From positions 18,013-82,012 of the forward strand of contig JAKSYS010000233.1 in NCBI GenBank assembly GCA_022925895.1: a stretch of 64,000 nucleotides of DNA, given 5' to 3'. Below, in pieces: positions 1-11,371 of the stretch. The notes under the pieces were generated by a model. That model had not been told where the DNA came from and searched no databases. It saw only the letters and a list, made by a program, of their open reading frames with translations. The stretch is from Fragilaria crotonensis (taxonomy: Eukaryota; Bacillariophyta; Fragilariophyceae; Fragilariales; Fragilariaceae). Position 1 is the stretch's first letter; each line of letters starts with the position of its first letter. The position numbers and the translations under genes are program-made.

Positions 1-1654
1 TCCACCGACGATCGAAAGTAGTATATACCATCCTTGTCCATCATGAACCATCGCTTATTCCACTGCTGCAACGCCATGCGACTCGATGATTTCTTGTAGA
101 GCCACCCTTCGACCAGGACACCAGGTGCGGGTTCGCGTTGGTACCGACTCGATTCAGCAAGGAGACTGGGAAGATCCCAAATTTGAGTCTCTTCCTCAAT
201 CTTGGATAAAGAAACGGGTTCTGCCGTAACGACCAGATCTCCGCTCGCCATCATTTCCGCCAAGGAAGATGCATGTGCGACGGATTGTCCGACATGATCC
301 AATGCTTTCATCAATCCCATCTCACGAGCCTTCCAGGGACCAATCGAAGCCATATGCTTGGCACGGCTTTCGGTTTGCATTTCTTGAATTCTAGTCATGC
401 GGGGTGTCAAGCCACCGACTAGGTCAGAGCAGTGGAGAAAGTAGGCACGAATTCCGTGAAGAGAGGCGAGCGCCGATTCGCCCAAATCAAAGTTGCGGCG
501 TTTCTGCGTGTGTGTGCGTTCAAAATCATAACACAGGAAAATCAAAACGTAAGTGAGCAAAGTCCAAGAATGAAGACACATTCCTAACAACTCGAAACCT
601 GGAACATACCTTGATGGAAACCAACTTTTGCAAAAGTTGAAATCTCTTGAGTTCTGCTGATGTTTGGGCCAATCGAATTTGTTCCAATGTGAGTCTCAAA
701 TTCGCGGCCGTCGATGCCATGACGAGAGATGGAACGCGCTTGTCCTTTCCAGCATTGCTGCCCGCCCGGCGGAATCGTGACAAATCTGCCGATTCGCGCC
801 ACGTTTTCGTGAATCCATTGGATACATGTTCACCCAATTTGTTCCAGGCACCGACACTGTCTTCGGAAGTGTATTGACGTCCATTCAAGTATTTGGCAAA
901 GGATTGTTCGGCAACGTCCGTCATTTGGTCGGCTTCCGTTTGAAGAGAAGTAACTTCTTGGACTTGAGTATCACGAAAGGCTTCGAGGGAGTGGCTGAGG
1001 GAGGATTCTAAATTTTCGCACATTTGGACTTGGGCATTGGCAATCTCATCCAAGACCTAAAATGTGTGTGAGTGAAAAGTGAGAATTGAATGGTTTGACG
1101 GGCGTACTTGGAATTAGAAAAGAAAGTACTAATGGAGCAAGGAACACGCAAAACACAATAACATGCACACACACAAATACAATACATACCTCACCCAGAG
1201 TCGAAAGTACGACCATCATTTCTTCTCCAACAGCTTCTTGGCGTTCCTTGACAACCTTATCTTCATCACCACCATTTTTCCCGTCTTCATCGTCGTAAGC
1301 ATTATTGTTGGTATTTTGATTTGAATTGTTGTTGTTGATATTGTTTGGATTCGATGGTTTCAAGCGACACGCCAATGCCAACCGACGTGTCGCTTCGGCC
1401 ATGAGAGCACCACATTTGCCAAAGGTTTTGGCACGTGCCGAGATTTCCTGCAATGTTTGTGATAGGACTTGAACTTGACGCATTTCTGTTTCCACATAGG
1501 ATGTATAATACGGAGAATCTGCCGTAAAGCTAGTGCGAGCCGAAAATGTTTCATCCATGTTTATATGTTGCTGATTGTGTTGCAGATCGCCTTGCGAATC
1601 TCGTTCATTTTGTGGTTGCTGTTTTTGCTGCTGTTGGTATTCTGGACTTGCCAT
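1..1654 (-). CDS. BAR-PH domain protein, ACAP/ArfGAP-like, 3' end outside window
   Basis: Three exons are readable on the minus strand: 1654-1190, 1056-610 and 503-1, with GT-AG introns 1189-1057 and 609-504, all phase 0. The first exon starts MASPEYQQQQ (Gln-rich) and leads into helical sequence; exons 2 and 3 are long amphipathic helices typical of a BAR domain. In exon 3 the motif VEGWLYKK followed by WNKRWFMMDKDGIYYF is the start of a PH domain, cut by the window edge. BAR followed by PH is the order in ACAP/ASAP-type Arf GTPase-activating proteins, which sense membrane curvature and phosphoinositides during trafficking. The ArfGAP zinc finger itself would lie outside the window, so that part is inference; a BAR-PH protein without GAP activity is possible. 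An Asn-rich tract lies around residues 100-118. Confidence 0.62.
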
Positions 1655-2153
1655 TGTTACTGTTTCAACCTTTTAATCTTTCAACAATCGTAATCAAGTG
1701 GCAAGTGGAAAGCGGCACACACCACTACAAACTCCGAGAGACGAACGTTTGGAAACGAACGAGACACAGCAATGCAATCGCAAGGATTGCGCGTGTGCTT
1801 CTGTGTGTGTACACCAACGACTACAAGTATCTACTCCAGACTCGTGCGTACCACAAGATTCAGTACTGCTTGATATCGATGGCTTGTTGTGTTTGTTATC
1901 AACAAAGACTGGTCTGATGATGATTTGGTCAGGTGTCAGACTGAGACAGGACCGGCAAGATGAGACATTGTGGTGTTGGCGAGTGCGGGGTGCAGGGTGC
2001 AGGGTGCACACAGGCGCATCCACTCCAAGGATGCAGCATCGAGAAACCGTCGGTGGTCACCGGTCATTTACAGTGCAGATACCAAAATTAACGGTAGAAT
2101 AGCGGTTTTATTTCATTCGTCGTACTGCAATTCATGTGGGAGACGTTCAGAAT
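1655..2153. other. Intergenic, probable 5' flank of the BAR-PH gene
   Basis: No convincing gene. The short ORFs on both strands lack domain character. A short direct repeat of gggtgca occurs near 1984-2008. The segment ends at the TTA target site of the Harbinger element. Confidence 0.5.
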
Positions 2154-2156
2154 TTA

Positions 2157-2186
2157 GGCTCAATCTTAGCGTGGACACAGTGTGTT
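2157..2186 (+). repeat. Harbinger left terminal inverted repeat
   Basis: 30 bp beginning GGCTCAATCTTAGCG, matched in inverted orientation by 6242-6271 with a single difference (T here, A in the other copy, at position 17). Directly preceded by TTA. Confidence 0.92.
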
Positions 2187-2303
2187 TTTTTTCGACACAA
2201 ACGAAATAGTTTCTCCGAAAAAAATGATTTGTGTCTGTGTTTTTTGCCTTAGCGTGGACACAACCAGGACACAAACACAGTAAATTGGAGTTTGTGTCGG
2301 AGG

Positions 2304-2379
2304 TCGACACACGAGATTTGATGAAAAACACAATTGTGTCCCTGTTTTCGCGGACACAAACTCAAATCTCGTGTGTCGA
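2304..2379. repeat. Subterminal inverted repeat with gacacaaa words
   Basis: Two 18-bp arms, 2304-2321 and 2362-2379, are perfect reverse complements (TCGACACACGAGATTTGA). They lie 150-220 bp inside the left end. The surrounding 2190-2395 segment is full of gacacaaa/tttgtgtc words and repeats the agcgtggacaca piece of the terminal repeat near 2253. Such subterminal motif clusters commonly bind transposase in DNA transposons; that role is inferred here. Confidence 0.7.
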
Positions 2380-2430
2380 GCATTCGACACAAACTGATTT
2401 TCTTAACCAATTGCATCAATTCCTTCTAGT

Positions 2431-4149
2431 TTGAGAATTTCGAATTTGAATCTTCCCCCCAGTAGGATTAGGAATCCAAACACAGCGCTCATTGTTGTCA
2501 TCACGGGCTTCTTCTCGTCTACTTGTTGTTGCTTGTTGACGATGGTCTTTTACCACAACAACACCCCGCCTGCTGCTCAAGCAAGACAACAGACGAATGC
2601 ATCTTTCCTCTCATCTCTAATGACAGATGTCAGAGCAAAATCTGCATCACTCTTCAGGTTCCTCTACGATGTTGAAGAAGAAGATCATGATGTCCTCCTC
2701 GCAGACGATGACAATTTTGACGATGGAACAGCACACCACAACTACGTCTTATTTGATGACCTCTGGGAAATGGAAGACATTGCTTCTCTAGTTGTTGACC
2801 GTGTCCCTATGCTGGCTCGCATTCCACCTCTCCCCTCCGACAAAACGCAAGAAGAAGAGGACAAAGTTTCCTCGAAGGAATCAGCGGGAGAGCATATGGT
2901 GGACAAGGTTCCTCGCGCCCGAACACAGAGATGAGCTTTTGCGGGATTCAGATGGAAGGCTTGCGAAACAGTTTCGGAAGCTGTTTCATACTCCTTATGA
3001 TGTCTTCGTCGACTTGATGAACCTTGCAAAAGAGAGGTGGTGGCAGGAATGGAACGAAGACAACCGATGTCGTGCTGGAAAACTTGTGTCCAGCCTCGAC
3101 CTCAAGATCTTGGGTGCCTTGTTTGTTTTGGCACAAGGTGTGTCCCATGTGATCTGCAGTACATGCTCAAATTTAAGCGAGGAGGTGCATCGCTGTTTCT
3201 TTCACAAGTGGATTCGCGATATGGCGTCCATAAAGAACGAATTTATTTTCATGCCACAGGACGACTACACGTTCCAGAAAGTATCCGAAGAGTACGCTGC
3301 AAGAGGTCTACCTGGTTGTGTTGGAAGTGTAGACTGTGTCCACATTGGGTGGGACCGCTGTCCCGCCCAATACAAAAACATGTATACTGGTAAGGAAGGA
3401 TACCCTTCTGTGGCTTACGAGGTCATATGCACCACTCGGAAGTTCATCCAATCGGTGTCGTGCGGTCATCCAGGGACCAGAAACGACAAGCACATTGCAA
3501 AGACTGATCCATCGGTCATGCAGCTTATGGAAAGAAATGGGTGGTTGAACTCCAAGGCGTGGCATAGTTTTGGAGAAAATGGAAAGAAGACTTTCTTTGG
3601 TGCCTACCTTATTTGCGACGGTGGCTATCATGCGTGGCCATGTCTCATGTTTCCGTCCAAAAGGGGAATACCCGACAGTCCTGAAATGCGTTGGTCAAAG
3701 AATCTTGAGTCTGTACGTAAGGACATCGAGGGCGCGTTTTCGGTATTTTGAAAGCTCGCTTTCGTTTCTTGAAGAATTTCAACAATCTGCTCACGCAATC
3801 GTCGATTGACGATGCATTCACCACTTGTTGTATCTTACACAACATGATGCTGCAGAAAGATGGTTACTTGGAGGAAGACCTTGCACCGTATCCTGGAGGT
3901 CTCGAGGAATGTCTCGCGAAGAAATTTGGTAAGAACAGATGGAATGGTTTGCATGGGTTGTGGATTCGAGACGACGACGACTCATCTGAACGCCGCCCGC
4001 CAAATGTTGGGAATGAACTACCAACACTTGTTCCCCTTCCAACTCCTCGTTTTTTTTCGGAAGCCGACAAAAGGGCTTTGAAGGAAAGGCATAGAAGAAT
4101 TAAGGATGCCCTGGTGGATCACTTTGACTACGGAAGTACTAAGAACTAG
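2431..4149 (+). pseudogene. Harbinger DDE transposase, interrupted by two frame breaks
   Basis: The product is spread over three frames: 2431 to about 2845, then to about 3740, then to the stop at 4149. The middle part has VGSVDCVHIG (first catalytic Asp), LICDGGYHAWP (second Asp) and KDIEGAF (catalytic Glu), as in HARBI1/DDE_Tnp_4 transposases. The N-terminal part has an acidic stretch, then a basic KRKKKRTKFPRRN segment and the FxLFHTPYDVF region common before the catalytic core. Near 2840, dropping one C from a CCCC run restores the frame. Near 3737, removing two T restores EGAFGILKAR. The third frame supplies the C-terminal helices ending FDYGSTKN. It would cut and paste the element in the nucleus. 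An intron at the second break is unlikely because it would remove the catalytic Glu motif. Confidence 0.85.
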
Positions 4150-4355
4150 TTGCTCGTACTACGAACTAATTGTTGCTAGTAGTAGCTACTCGACATCACG
4201 CACGATTCCCTTCTTGTTCTTGCTTAACATCGATAACTCTACTAGTACTAGTAGTTTGTCGTTGCTTCTTGTTACTATTACTTCCAACGACTCCTGCAGC
4301 CAGCCGCTGGTAGTAGTATGATTCCACTTACTTCGTCTTCTTCTTATGATTCCAC

Positions 4356-6023
4356 TTACTTCGTCTTCTTCTTGTATTCACCATAGATCCTGTCAACCAC
4401 GTTACCATTGCGGTCCTTCACTTCCTTGAAGGGAATACGTTGGTTATCAGCAGCGCCCGCTGGTACACGAGAGTCGACAGCATGGACCGCGACCACATTA
4501 CCGTTGCCGTCGAGGATGTCGTGGTACGTCACGTACTTCTCATCGTCTTCCTCGGTGTTACCACTACAAACGAAGTCATACTTATTGCCACCGTCTTCAG
4601 GATCATCCTCGAAATTGTTGCCTTCATTTTCAACATCATGAGGATCATCCTCGAAATTGTTGCCTTCGTTTTCAACATCAGCGCCGATGATGCTTGTGGC
4701 GTTGTCACCGATACTCGGCGAGGCGTTCGACGAATGGGTTTCTTTCTTCTTCTTCTTCGATGTGTACCTTTCGTCATCAGAGGATAGACACCTCTTTGAA
4801 GTCCCCCATTCACCGTTGTTGCCATTCGTCATGTGATTGATGGCAGGAGCGTCAACGTCAATGACATCTACGGCAGTGTCGAAGCCTTTGAAATTTGGAA
4901 GTGCCGCATGAAGATTGCGAACTCCATCGGCATACATCTCCTCTCCAATCACGGGTCTCATCTCCTTCAAGAGAGTCATTCCCTTTTCCAACTCTTCCAT
5001 TTTCCCCATACGCTTTGCAATATTGGCTGTCTCCGCGTGAGCCTTGGAGGCAAGCACCTTCGCCCACGTGAGCCTATCGTTATTGATAGCAGCAGAAGTT
5101 GCATGCATCACAGCAACACTCCTGCTGCTGCTCACGTTCGCACTGCTGGGTGTAGCGACACTATCGGACGCCGAGGTGAGAACCGAACAATCAGTTGGTG
5201 GGCTGGGTGCTGTAGTATTGCTCATTCCTCGATGCGCCTTCTGTTGTGCTTTGCGCTTCGAAATTGCACGCAAAACTCCACGGGAAACAGGAACGTTAGT
5301 CGGATCTTTCATAACATCAGCAACATCCAATGCAAGCTGTGGGTCACGACGATAAATTTTAACCAACAAACCGAACCACCAGGGGGATTTTGTGAACTCC
5401 CAATGCAGAGGTGGAAACAAGTCCTCGATTTCCTCCTTTGTATACTTAAGTGAACCGTTCCTGAGTTTAGTGGTAGACATTTCATCACGAAATGCTTTGA
5501 CATAAACCTCATTACAGCTTTCGTGAAAGCCACGCCCACTCTTCATGGTAACCAAGTTCCTTGGAAAAAATGGGAGGACTTGGTTACGAACCTTTGCACG
5601 GGAGTCAAGGTAGTAGCGGTACAGAGACGTTGCCGGCATGGGTTCATCCTTTTTTTGAAAAGAATGACAAAAGAAATCACGAGCATCCTTATCAAAGTGC
5701 TCCTCATCAAGGGACTCGATTGTATTGTAGTAGAGCTCCAAGCTAGCAGCCTCCTTGTCTTTCTTAGCTGTTGTTTTCAATTTGCTAACTCCTGAACCAG
5801 CGTGGAATACGAGGACGGCCTTGCATGCTGTCCAATGGACAGGCAAGATGGCACCGCCGCAATGGTGCACCAACTGCTCCGAGAGTGAATACTGGTCGGT
5901 GTTACCAGTCAACATTTCGTAGTTGTCCGTAAACTCTTCGTCGTCTGCTGTGCTTCCAAGGTTTGCGGTAGGTACAGCAACAATGCTGGCAGCATTGGTG
6001 CTTGACATGCTGGTCGTTGTCAA
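4356..6023 (-). CDS. Harbinger accessory ORF, 555 aa
   Basis: A single open frame inside the transposon, convergent with the transposase and separated from it by about 200 bp. The N-terminal half is globular, with conserved-looking aromatic and charged segments such as LFPPLHWEFTKSPWWFGLLVK. The middle is Ser/Thr/Ala-rich, then a helical segment and an acidic low-complexity C-terminus with a KKKKK stretch that could act as a nuclear signal. A short unit DVENEGNNFEDDP occurs twice in tandem (DNA about 4600-4685). PIF/Harbinger elements usually encode a second DNA-binding protein that helps import or load the transposase; I infer that role from position only, since no Myb/SANT motif is evident. 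The gene is intact although the transposase is not. Confidence 0.75.
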   Translation of the reverse strand: MTTTSMSSTNAASIVAVPTANLGSTADDEEFTDNYEMLTGNTDQYSLSEQLVHHCGGAILPVHWTACKAVLVFHAGSGVSKLKTTAKKDKEAASLELYYNTIESLDEEHFDKDARDFFCHSFQKKDEPMPATSLYRYYLDSRAKVRNQVLPFFPRNLVTMKSGRGFHESCNEVYVKAFRDEMSTTKLRNGSLKYTKEEIEDLFPPLHWEFTKSPWWFGLLVKIYRRDPQLALDVADVMKDPTNVPVSRGVLRAISKRKAQQKAHRGMSNTTAPSPPTDCSVLTSASDSVATPSSANVSSSRSVAVMHATSAAINNDRLTWAKVLASKAHAETANIAKRMGKMEELEKGMTLLKEMRPVIGEEMYADGVRNLHAALPNFKGFDTAVDVIDVDAPAINHMTNGNNGEWGTSKRCLSSDDERYTSKKKKKETHSSNASPSIGDNATSIIGADVENEGNNFEDDPHDVENEGNNFEDDPEDGGNKYDFVCSGNTEEDDEKYVTYHDILDGNGNVVAVHAVDSRVPAGAADNQRIPFKEVKDRNGNVVDRIYGEYKKKTK

Positions 6024-6241
6024 TTTTCAAATGTACTCGGATTATGATGATAATGCAGAAGTGATGCCAATATCCTGTAACAGTGGTACCAGCACTATCC
6101 TGCGCTCGACGATACTATTCCGCTGTGTCGATGAAAACACACTTTCAAATCTTGGGCGCGAAAATACGCTAAGGCAAGCGACACGACTGTTGATCCGTGT
6201 TCTGACATCAACAAATATTTTTTTAGTTTGTGTTCTCTTTC

Positions 6242-6271
6242 AACACACTGTGTCCTCGCTAAGATTGAGCC
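6242..6271 (-). repeat. Harbinger right terminal inverted repeat
   Basis: Reverse complement begins GGCTCAATCTTAGCG and equals the left repeat except for one base. Followed by TTA at 6272-6274. Confidence 0.92.
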
Positions 6272-6274
6272 TTA

Positions 6275-7497
6275 TGCATAGAGGTGTACTGGAGTACAAT
6301 TCTTTAGTAAAGATTCGTTAATAATGCGCGGCCTGATATGCATATGATACTACTACTACTACTAGTAGCACAGGCTTTGGAAAAATAATACTGCATACCA
6401 GTATTTAAATTTTACGGAGCTGCAGTACAGTACTGCAGTGTGTCCCAGAGCAGCAGTATGTACTGCACTAGCATACTTGGAGCACAGCACTAACTACTAA
6501 CTACTATTAGCTAGTTACTAGTACCTGCCCGGTACACAGTAGCTCATAGTACGAGTGCAAGTAATTGTGCCAGGTCTATGCATATGCGACCTACTACATC
6601 TATGTATGTGTACTGTACTGATTAGGAGGTCCGTCCATGGTACTAATCCGCCACCGCCAGTAGGAGTCCAAACACCAAGGGGAAGAGATAGTCGGACGTC
6701 GGACCACCGGTAGCACATGAGTACATATCGTACGTGTATACATGCGTATCGATGCATAGCAGACGAATCCTTCAAAAAATTACAAACCGTGCATATCATT
6801 TTTCGAGTTTTGCCTGCCACTGTTGAGTGGTTCAGTGACGTTTCGATTTTCAGGAGTGAGTCGCACGTCCTCGTCGACCGTTTGCCATTTGGCTGGTTGG
6901 TTAAGGTGTTGTCCTCTCTATCAGCCATATCTCTGTCGCTGCTGCTTGCATGCGAGTACATGCTATTCTATGCATACCAGTACAGTAAGCTGAGGATCGT
7001 AGCTCGTACCTCTCGAATGAATGCCATTTGTGAGATTTGCATGCACTTGGAGCATGTATAATAGAGAAAGGACGAGTGCTATAGTCCAGAACTAGATTAC
7101 CTTGCAGTCGGTTGCTGGGACCTGGTACTACTCGAGTTAAGTACAGTCCGTCCAGTTATTTCCGCAATCCGAAGTACACTCCTCGATTTTTAGCTAGAAG
7201 TAGCAACAGGTAGTAGTACAATACTAGGTGAAGCAATAGTCATTCTTATATCATAGTCAATCGTACATCACATAAGAATGAAGTCGAAGTAGATATGAAC
7301 CAACCTACTTTTATTAAAATCAAGAATCCTAGCTGTAGTTATATTTCTTAGGCAATTATAGTAGTGCTCTACTGTAAACAGGTTTGGAAGCTTTTTTCCC
7401 GACAGCAAACCGAGAAGGAACTAGCGAGAGAGGGGGTTTGTCTTTCAACGTACTCATCAACACACACACCCCACGCCCACACTCACATACTTAATAC
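6275..7497. other. Intergenic, GTAC/CTAG-rich
   Basis: No supported gene. 6335-6545 is dense in short self-complementary words (agtact, ctag, gtac, ctgcag). A 147-codon minus-strand ORF at 6518-6961 has no domain character and looks spurious. The 3' flank of the plastid gene begins near 7490. Confidence 0.5.
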
Positions 7498-8169
7498 TTA
7501 GCTACTCTTGGCAGCTTCCTTGGCCTTGGCGACTGCACTGCTGAGAGCCTCCTTGGCCTTGTCCGAAAGCTTGTATTCCTCGTTGAGTTCACCAGCCTTC
7601 TTGACCGCCTTCTCGACCAAATCGCCAATGACACCAAGGGCGGTGGTACCAGCACCGACAAGGTCGTATTCGTCGTTAATCTCGGCAATCTTGCTCGTGG
7701 TGGTGGCCAAGGCCGATTCCACCTTCTCAATGGTTGCCGGATCAACCGAACCCTGAGCTTTCAACTTGGTCAAGGAATCTTCCAAAGAAGCTTTGGCCTT
7801 GGTAAGAATCTCGTACTTGGAATCCAACTGGGTCAAGTAGTTGTAAACTTGGATGGATGTCTTGGAGATTCCAGAGATGACATCGGCGACGTCATTGTCC
7901 AACTTGGAGGCGTAGTTGGCAGCGGCAGCTCCGACAGCTCCCAGGACAGGTCCACCAATCAGGAATCCAGCAGCGCCACCGAGGATGCCAGCCGTGAATT
8001 CCACAGTCTCCTCCTTGATTGGCACCAGCTTTCCTCCAGAAGGAGAAGAAGCAGGTGCGTCCTCGTCACTCATTCGAACGACAAAGGCCTTTCTTTGCAC
8101 TGACGCAGCTGGTGCGAATGCAGACGCAGAACTGATGAGAAGGAGGGGAACGATGGGAGAGAGCTTCAT
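7498..8169 (-). CDS. Predicted plastid-targeted membrane protein, 223 aa
   Basis: Intact single-exon gene. Residues 1-18 form a signal peptide ending SSASAFAPAAS; the ASA-F junction is the diatom signature for import across the four-membrane plastid, with a basic Ser/Ala transit stretch after it and a likely second processing site around VVRMSDE. Residues about 57-85 are a Gly/Ala-rich hydrophobic segment (FTAGILGGAAGFLIGGPVLG) resembling a glycine-zipper membrane helix. The rest is Lys/Glu/Ala-rich and strongly helical, with many AKA/KAKEA repeats, ending KEAAKSS. I do not recognise a named family; a thylakoid or envelope structural role is a guess. Length, codon quality and clear targeting make it a confident real gene. 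Confidence 0.88.
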   Translation of the reverse strand: MKLSPIVPLLLISSASAFAPAASVQRKAFVVRMSDEDAPASSPSGGKLVPIKEETVEFTAGILGGAAGFLIGGPVLGAVGAAAANYASKLDNDVADVISGISKTSIQVYNYLTQLDSKYEILTKAKASLEDSLTKLKAQGSVDPATIEKVESALATTTSKIAEINDEYDLVGAGTTALGVIGDLVEKAVKKAGELNEEYKLSDKAKEALSSAVAKAKEAAKSS

Positions 8170-8351
8170 GGTAACAGTGCCTGTGATGAAGAGGACAAAC
8201 GACAGAAGAGGAAGTGACTAGTTACGATGGCTCGAGACAAGGAGCAAAAGCAAACGGGGACGGAGGTGTGCAAGAGAGGCAGAGAGAATGCCACACACGT
8301 CTTCTCTCAAACACACACACACACACCACCACGCGTGTGCGCGGCATTGAT

Positions 8352-8380
8352 CCGGTAGACTGTATGTCATAGTCTACCGG
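8352..8380. repeat. Short perfect inverted repeat
   Basis: Arms ccggtagact (8352-8361) and agtctaccgg (8371-8380) with a 9-base loop could form a hairpin. It lies about 180 bp upstream of the plastid gene start. Whether it is a regulatory site or a transposon relic cannot be told. Confidence 0.55.
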
Positions 8381-11344
8381 TAGGACCTACCGTATGGTGC
8401 TTGGTCAGATTTTCAAGATGCGAACCACACAACCATCCAACAAAATGCAACTCGCGAAAGATACGCTGCCGATGACGAATGGCGGTTTTCAGAACGGATT
8501 TCATGTAGAATGTACGTAACATTCTAGTATCGATATGTTTTCGGCCAGATCTTCCACTTGCCATTTTGTTGAACGTTGAACCTCCGACGTTGCAAAGATT
8601 CAAGATACTGCACTTTTTGAAACTGAGTTTGGAATCCGGAATCACACAAAAGGAAGGCATACTATTACTTGTTGGTGAGTAGCCTTCAACTCAGTCTACG
8701 TTACAAGTACTGGGGTACAAGTACAGGAGTGCTGGGAGTATTCCAGACTCCGGACTCCAGACCCTGGAGTACTCGGAGTAGATTCCAGATTCCACAAAAG
8801 CCAACATGCCTGTCATTCGTCAGGAACGAGTCAGACTCCGTCTCGTGTTCGTATCACGAATTCGTAGGGCACGAACATTCCTGGTATTGTAGTTAACGAC
8901 ACACGCACATCATGGACCCAGGGGGGAGCAAACACTCTTTGCCTCTGAGCTGGGCACTGGGACTACAGTGTAGAGTGTAGTAGTATGAACAGGGCGCCAA
9001 GGCAGTACGGTTGGCAGAAAACTTCGAGGATGGACGACTGCACTGAATCATCAAAGCTTTCGTTTGCCACCATGCAGGGCTGGGAAAACACCTTTTTGGG
9101 GCTAGGCTCTTTTAATGCATTAAAATACATTTAATATTGGGTGTTTTTTTATAACACCTTCTTTCCTGTTGCTATTCATTCGTTCATACTGTAGTCCAGT
9201 GCTCTTTGTCATACTTGAGTGCTGCTTTTGTTGAAGTTATTGCCAAAACTAGATACTATGAACTTGGAAGTACATTCTAATGATGGTGCTGCTGTTATAG
9301 GTGTGAAGAACTCAAGGGTACTATTGACTACTATCATCATGTAAAGATGATGATTCCAGTTAATCCATTCCTGCTACAGCATCGTCCTCACTATTGCGGC
9401 TCTCGCTGGTGGCATAGTACAACACTGTGCTTTTGTCATTGTCATCAACAACACAGATGGCATTCTCAATTGAAAATTGGTTGTTTTTGTTTCGGCACAA
9501 GTTTCAACTGCTGCCTGGCACAGCAAGGAATACAGAATGTCAACCTCCCATGTCATGTAGTTTGCTTACCCTAATGACTGACCCTAACCCTAATTGTCTA
9601 TTGCTTGTTGATTAAAGCACCCTTTGACATTTTTGCCAGGAAGTGGTCCTTATGCCAAAAATAAAACAGATAGAACTGTTGATTTATATGCCAATGCGTG
9701 AAGCATGCTGATCTCTTTCTTGTCCTCTTCATTGTCTAGAATCAAATTGTGTTGGATCACACACATTTTCATGACTCATTTCATAGCGCGTCTCTTCCAA
9801 AAGCAAAAGGCAACGGAATGTTGGAAAGATCTCATCACTTAGCCAATGTACACGACAGTTGAAAATGCTCCCGAACTGACTATTCGGTTGTCACCTCTAA
9901 TAAACGTTCCGGGAATCACTGTATAGCTACCCCGCTCAGGCAGATGCAAAATCTGGCCTGTGGGAGCTCGAATTACCTACTACCAAACTTTTGTACACTC
10001 ACAGAGGCCGGCTACTTATCATATCATTATTGGCTTAGGTCAAAAGAAATTGGTCATGAGCATTTGTGTATTGGATTCAAGCGGCTACTTATGTTGTGGG
10101 GTACTGCTGAGAATCGGAGAGAACGAAGATGTCATGGAGAATTTCCCTTTTTTGGCAAAAGCATTTTCCATCACCATTCAATAAGTGTCGCAGAAAATGA
10201 GGAGATGTCTCTTAGGAGTCTTGATTTGCTCAATAGTTGAGACGAGGTGTGAGAATAGCTAACTGGTCATTGCATTGGCAACTTAAAAATGCTCGCTCCT
10301 TCGTTTTTAGATGCATAGGCAAAACGGGCATGATTCGAGATCCGGATCCAAAGACGCCAGTTGTTTCTTTCTCGCCATCACAAATGGTGTTGATCGTAAA
10401 CGAACTTCAAATGCTTGATTCTGTGTGCAGCAACGGCCATCTGCTTAACGACAATCAAAGATAAATATTGACATTTTCAATGATGGGTAATGGCCAAGAA
10501 ATTTGGAGATTTGAGCTTTCCTTGGAGACGATAACTTTCTTGTGAGAACATCTGCGAGAACATCTGCGGACACATTTAGAGGAGGAGCATAAAGGGGAGG
10601 GCATCAAATGCCTTGTTCAACTGCCTTTTGAGAAAACACAAAAACAAGTTTTAGATATCAAGAAAGGTGCAAGGACCAAGACTGCTGGCATAGTTTTGCT
10701 ACTGATTTTAAAGTTGAAGAGGAGACTGCTCATCTTCAATAACTGGGGACTCAACTCAGAGTACGACTTCAACTGACCCCAAAACTCCATGCTGCAGAGC
10801 TTGCCAGTGAAGGCAGTGTTCTTTCATTCAGTTGGGCGCTGGCAAAGCAAGTCATGGTATCATCTCAATTCAGTGTCACAAGCACAAGGTCAAGAAAACT
10901 TCAAACGACTAGTGAGAGAATGTGCATGCCCTGCAAGTGTACGACAGCAGTGTAAAGTGAGAATTGAGAAGTTTGCATCTGGGGCAACAGCACATCATAC
11001 TTGGTGCACTTGTTATCACCATCTTGATCAGCAGGAGCAACAACATCAAGAACTCCAACCCGCTCCAGGTGACACCTGACACCACAAATCATGCTCCGAT
11101 TAATTGCTTACACTGTAGTAACAGTTAAAACTGTATGAAATATGTACTGGTCCTTCTGAAATTTGGCATAGTACGGGCCTGTGAAAAATGATCTACAGTA
11201 CCAGCTCCATTTAACAAACTGCATTTAACTGCAGCAGTATAGTATCGTAGTGTATCCGGAGATCCGGAGTCCGGAGTACCGGTACTAGTATCTTGTAGCA
11301 AGGCCCCGGCATAGTCAGTACGACTGAAATCGCCACAAGCAAAA

Positions 11345-11371
11345 CATGTGAAATCTGAAACGTGCACCCTT
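11345..11371 (+). promoter_or_regulatory. Conserved upstream element of RING gene A
   Basis: A 27-bp string starting catgtgaaatctgaaacg is identical at 13445-13471, upstream of gene B. The distance to the start codon is 187 bp here and 189 bp there. The flanking DNA has diverged more, so a retained promoter element is a reasonable inference, though recent duplication alone could explain it. Confidence 0.4.

Larger units (their letters stand above)
2157..6271. mobile_element. PIF/Harbinger DNA transposon, full length with TSD
   Basis: The 4115-bp element is bounded by TTA on both sides (2154-2156 and 6272-6274), the three-base target duplication of PIF/Harbinger elements. The outer 30 bp are inverted repeats starting GGCTCAATCTTAGCG with one mismatch, and weaker similarity continues inward through a shared GACACAAAC-type word. 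It carries a DDE transposase on the plus strand (2431-4149) and a second ORF on the minus strand (4356-6023), pointing toward each other. Two coding units are usual for the superfamily. The ends are well preserved but the transposase frame is interrupted twice, so this copy is probably not autonomous unless the breaks are sequence errors. Confidence 0.9.

Noticed and set aside
3714-3760. Intron or programmed frameshift joining transposase frames
   Set aside because: Splicing would remove the catalytic Glu motif, and no slippery heptamer allows tRNA re-pairing; a small indel is the simpler reading.
6518-6961. Minus-strand ORF of 147 codons
   Set aside because: No domain or targeting signal and it overlaps palindrome-rich spacer; composition is not protein-like.
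9581-9592. Telomere repeat (CCCTAA)2, also TTAGGG pair near 38727
   Set aside because: Only two units each; expected by chance in 64 kb and not a telomere or a meaningful interstitial array.
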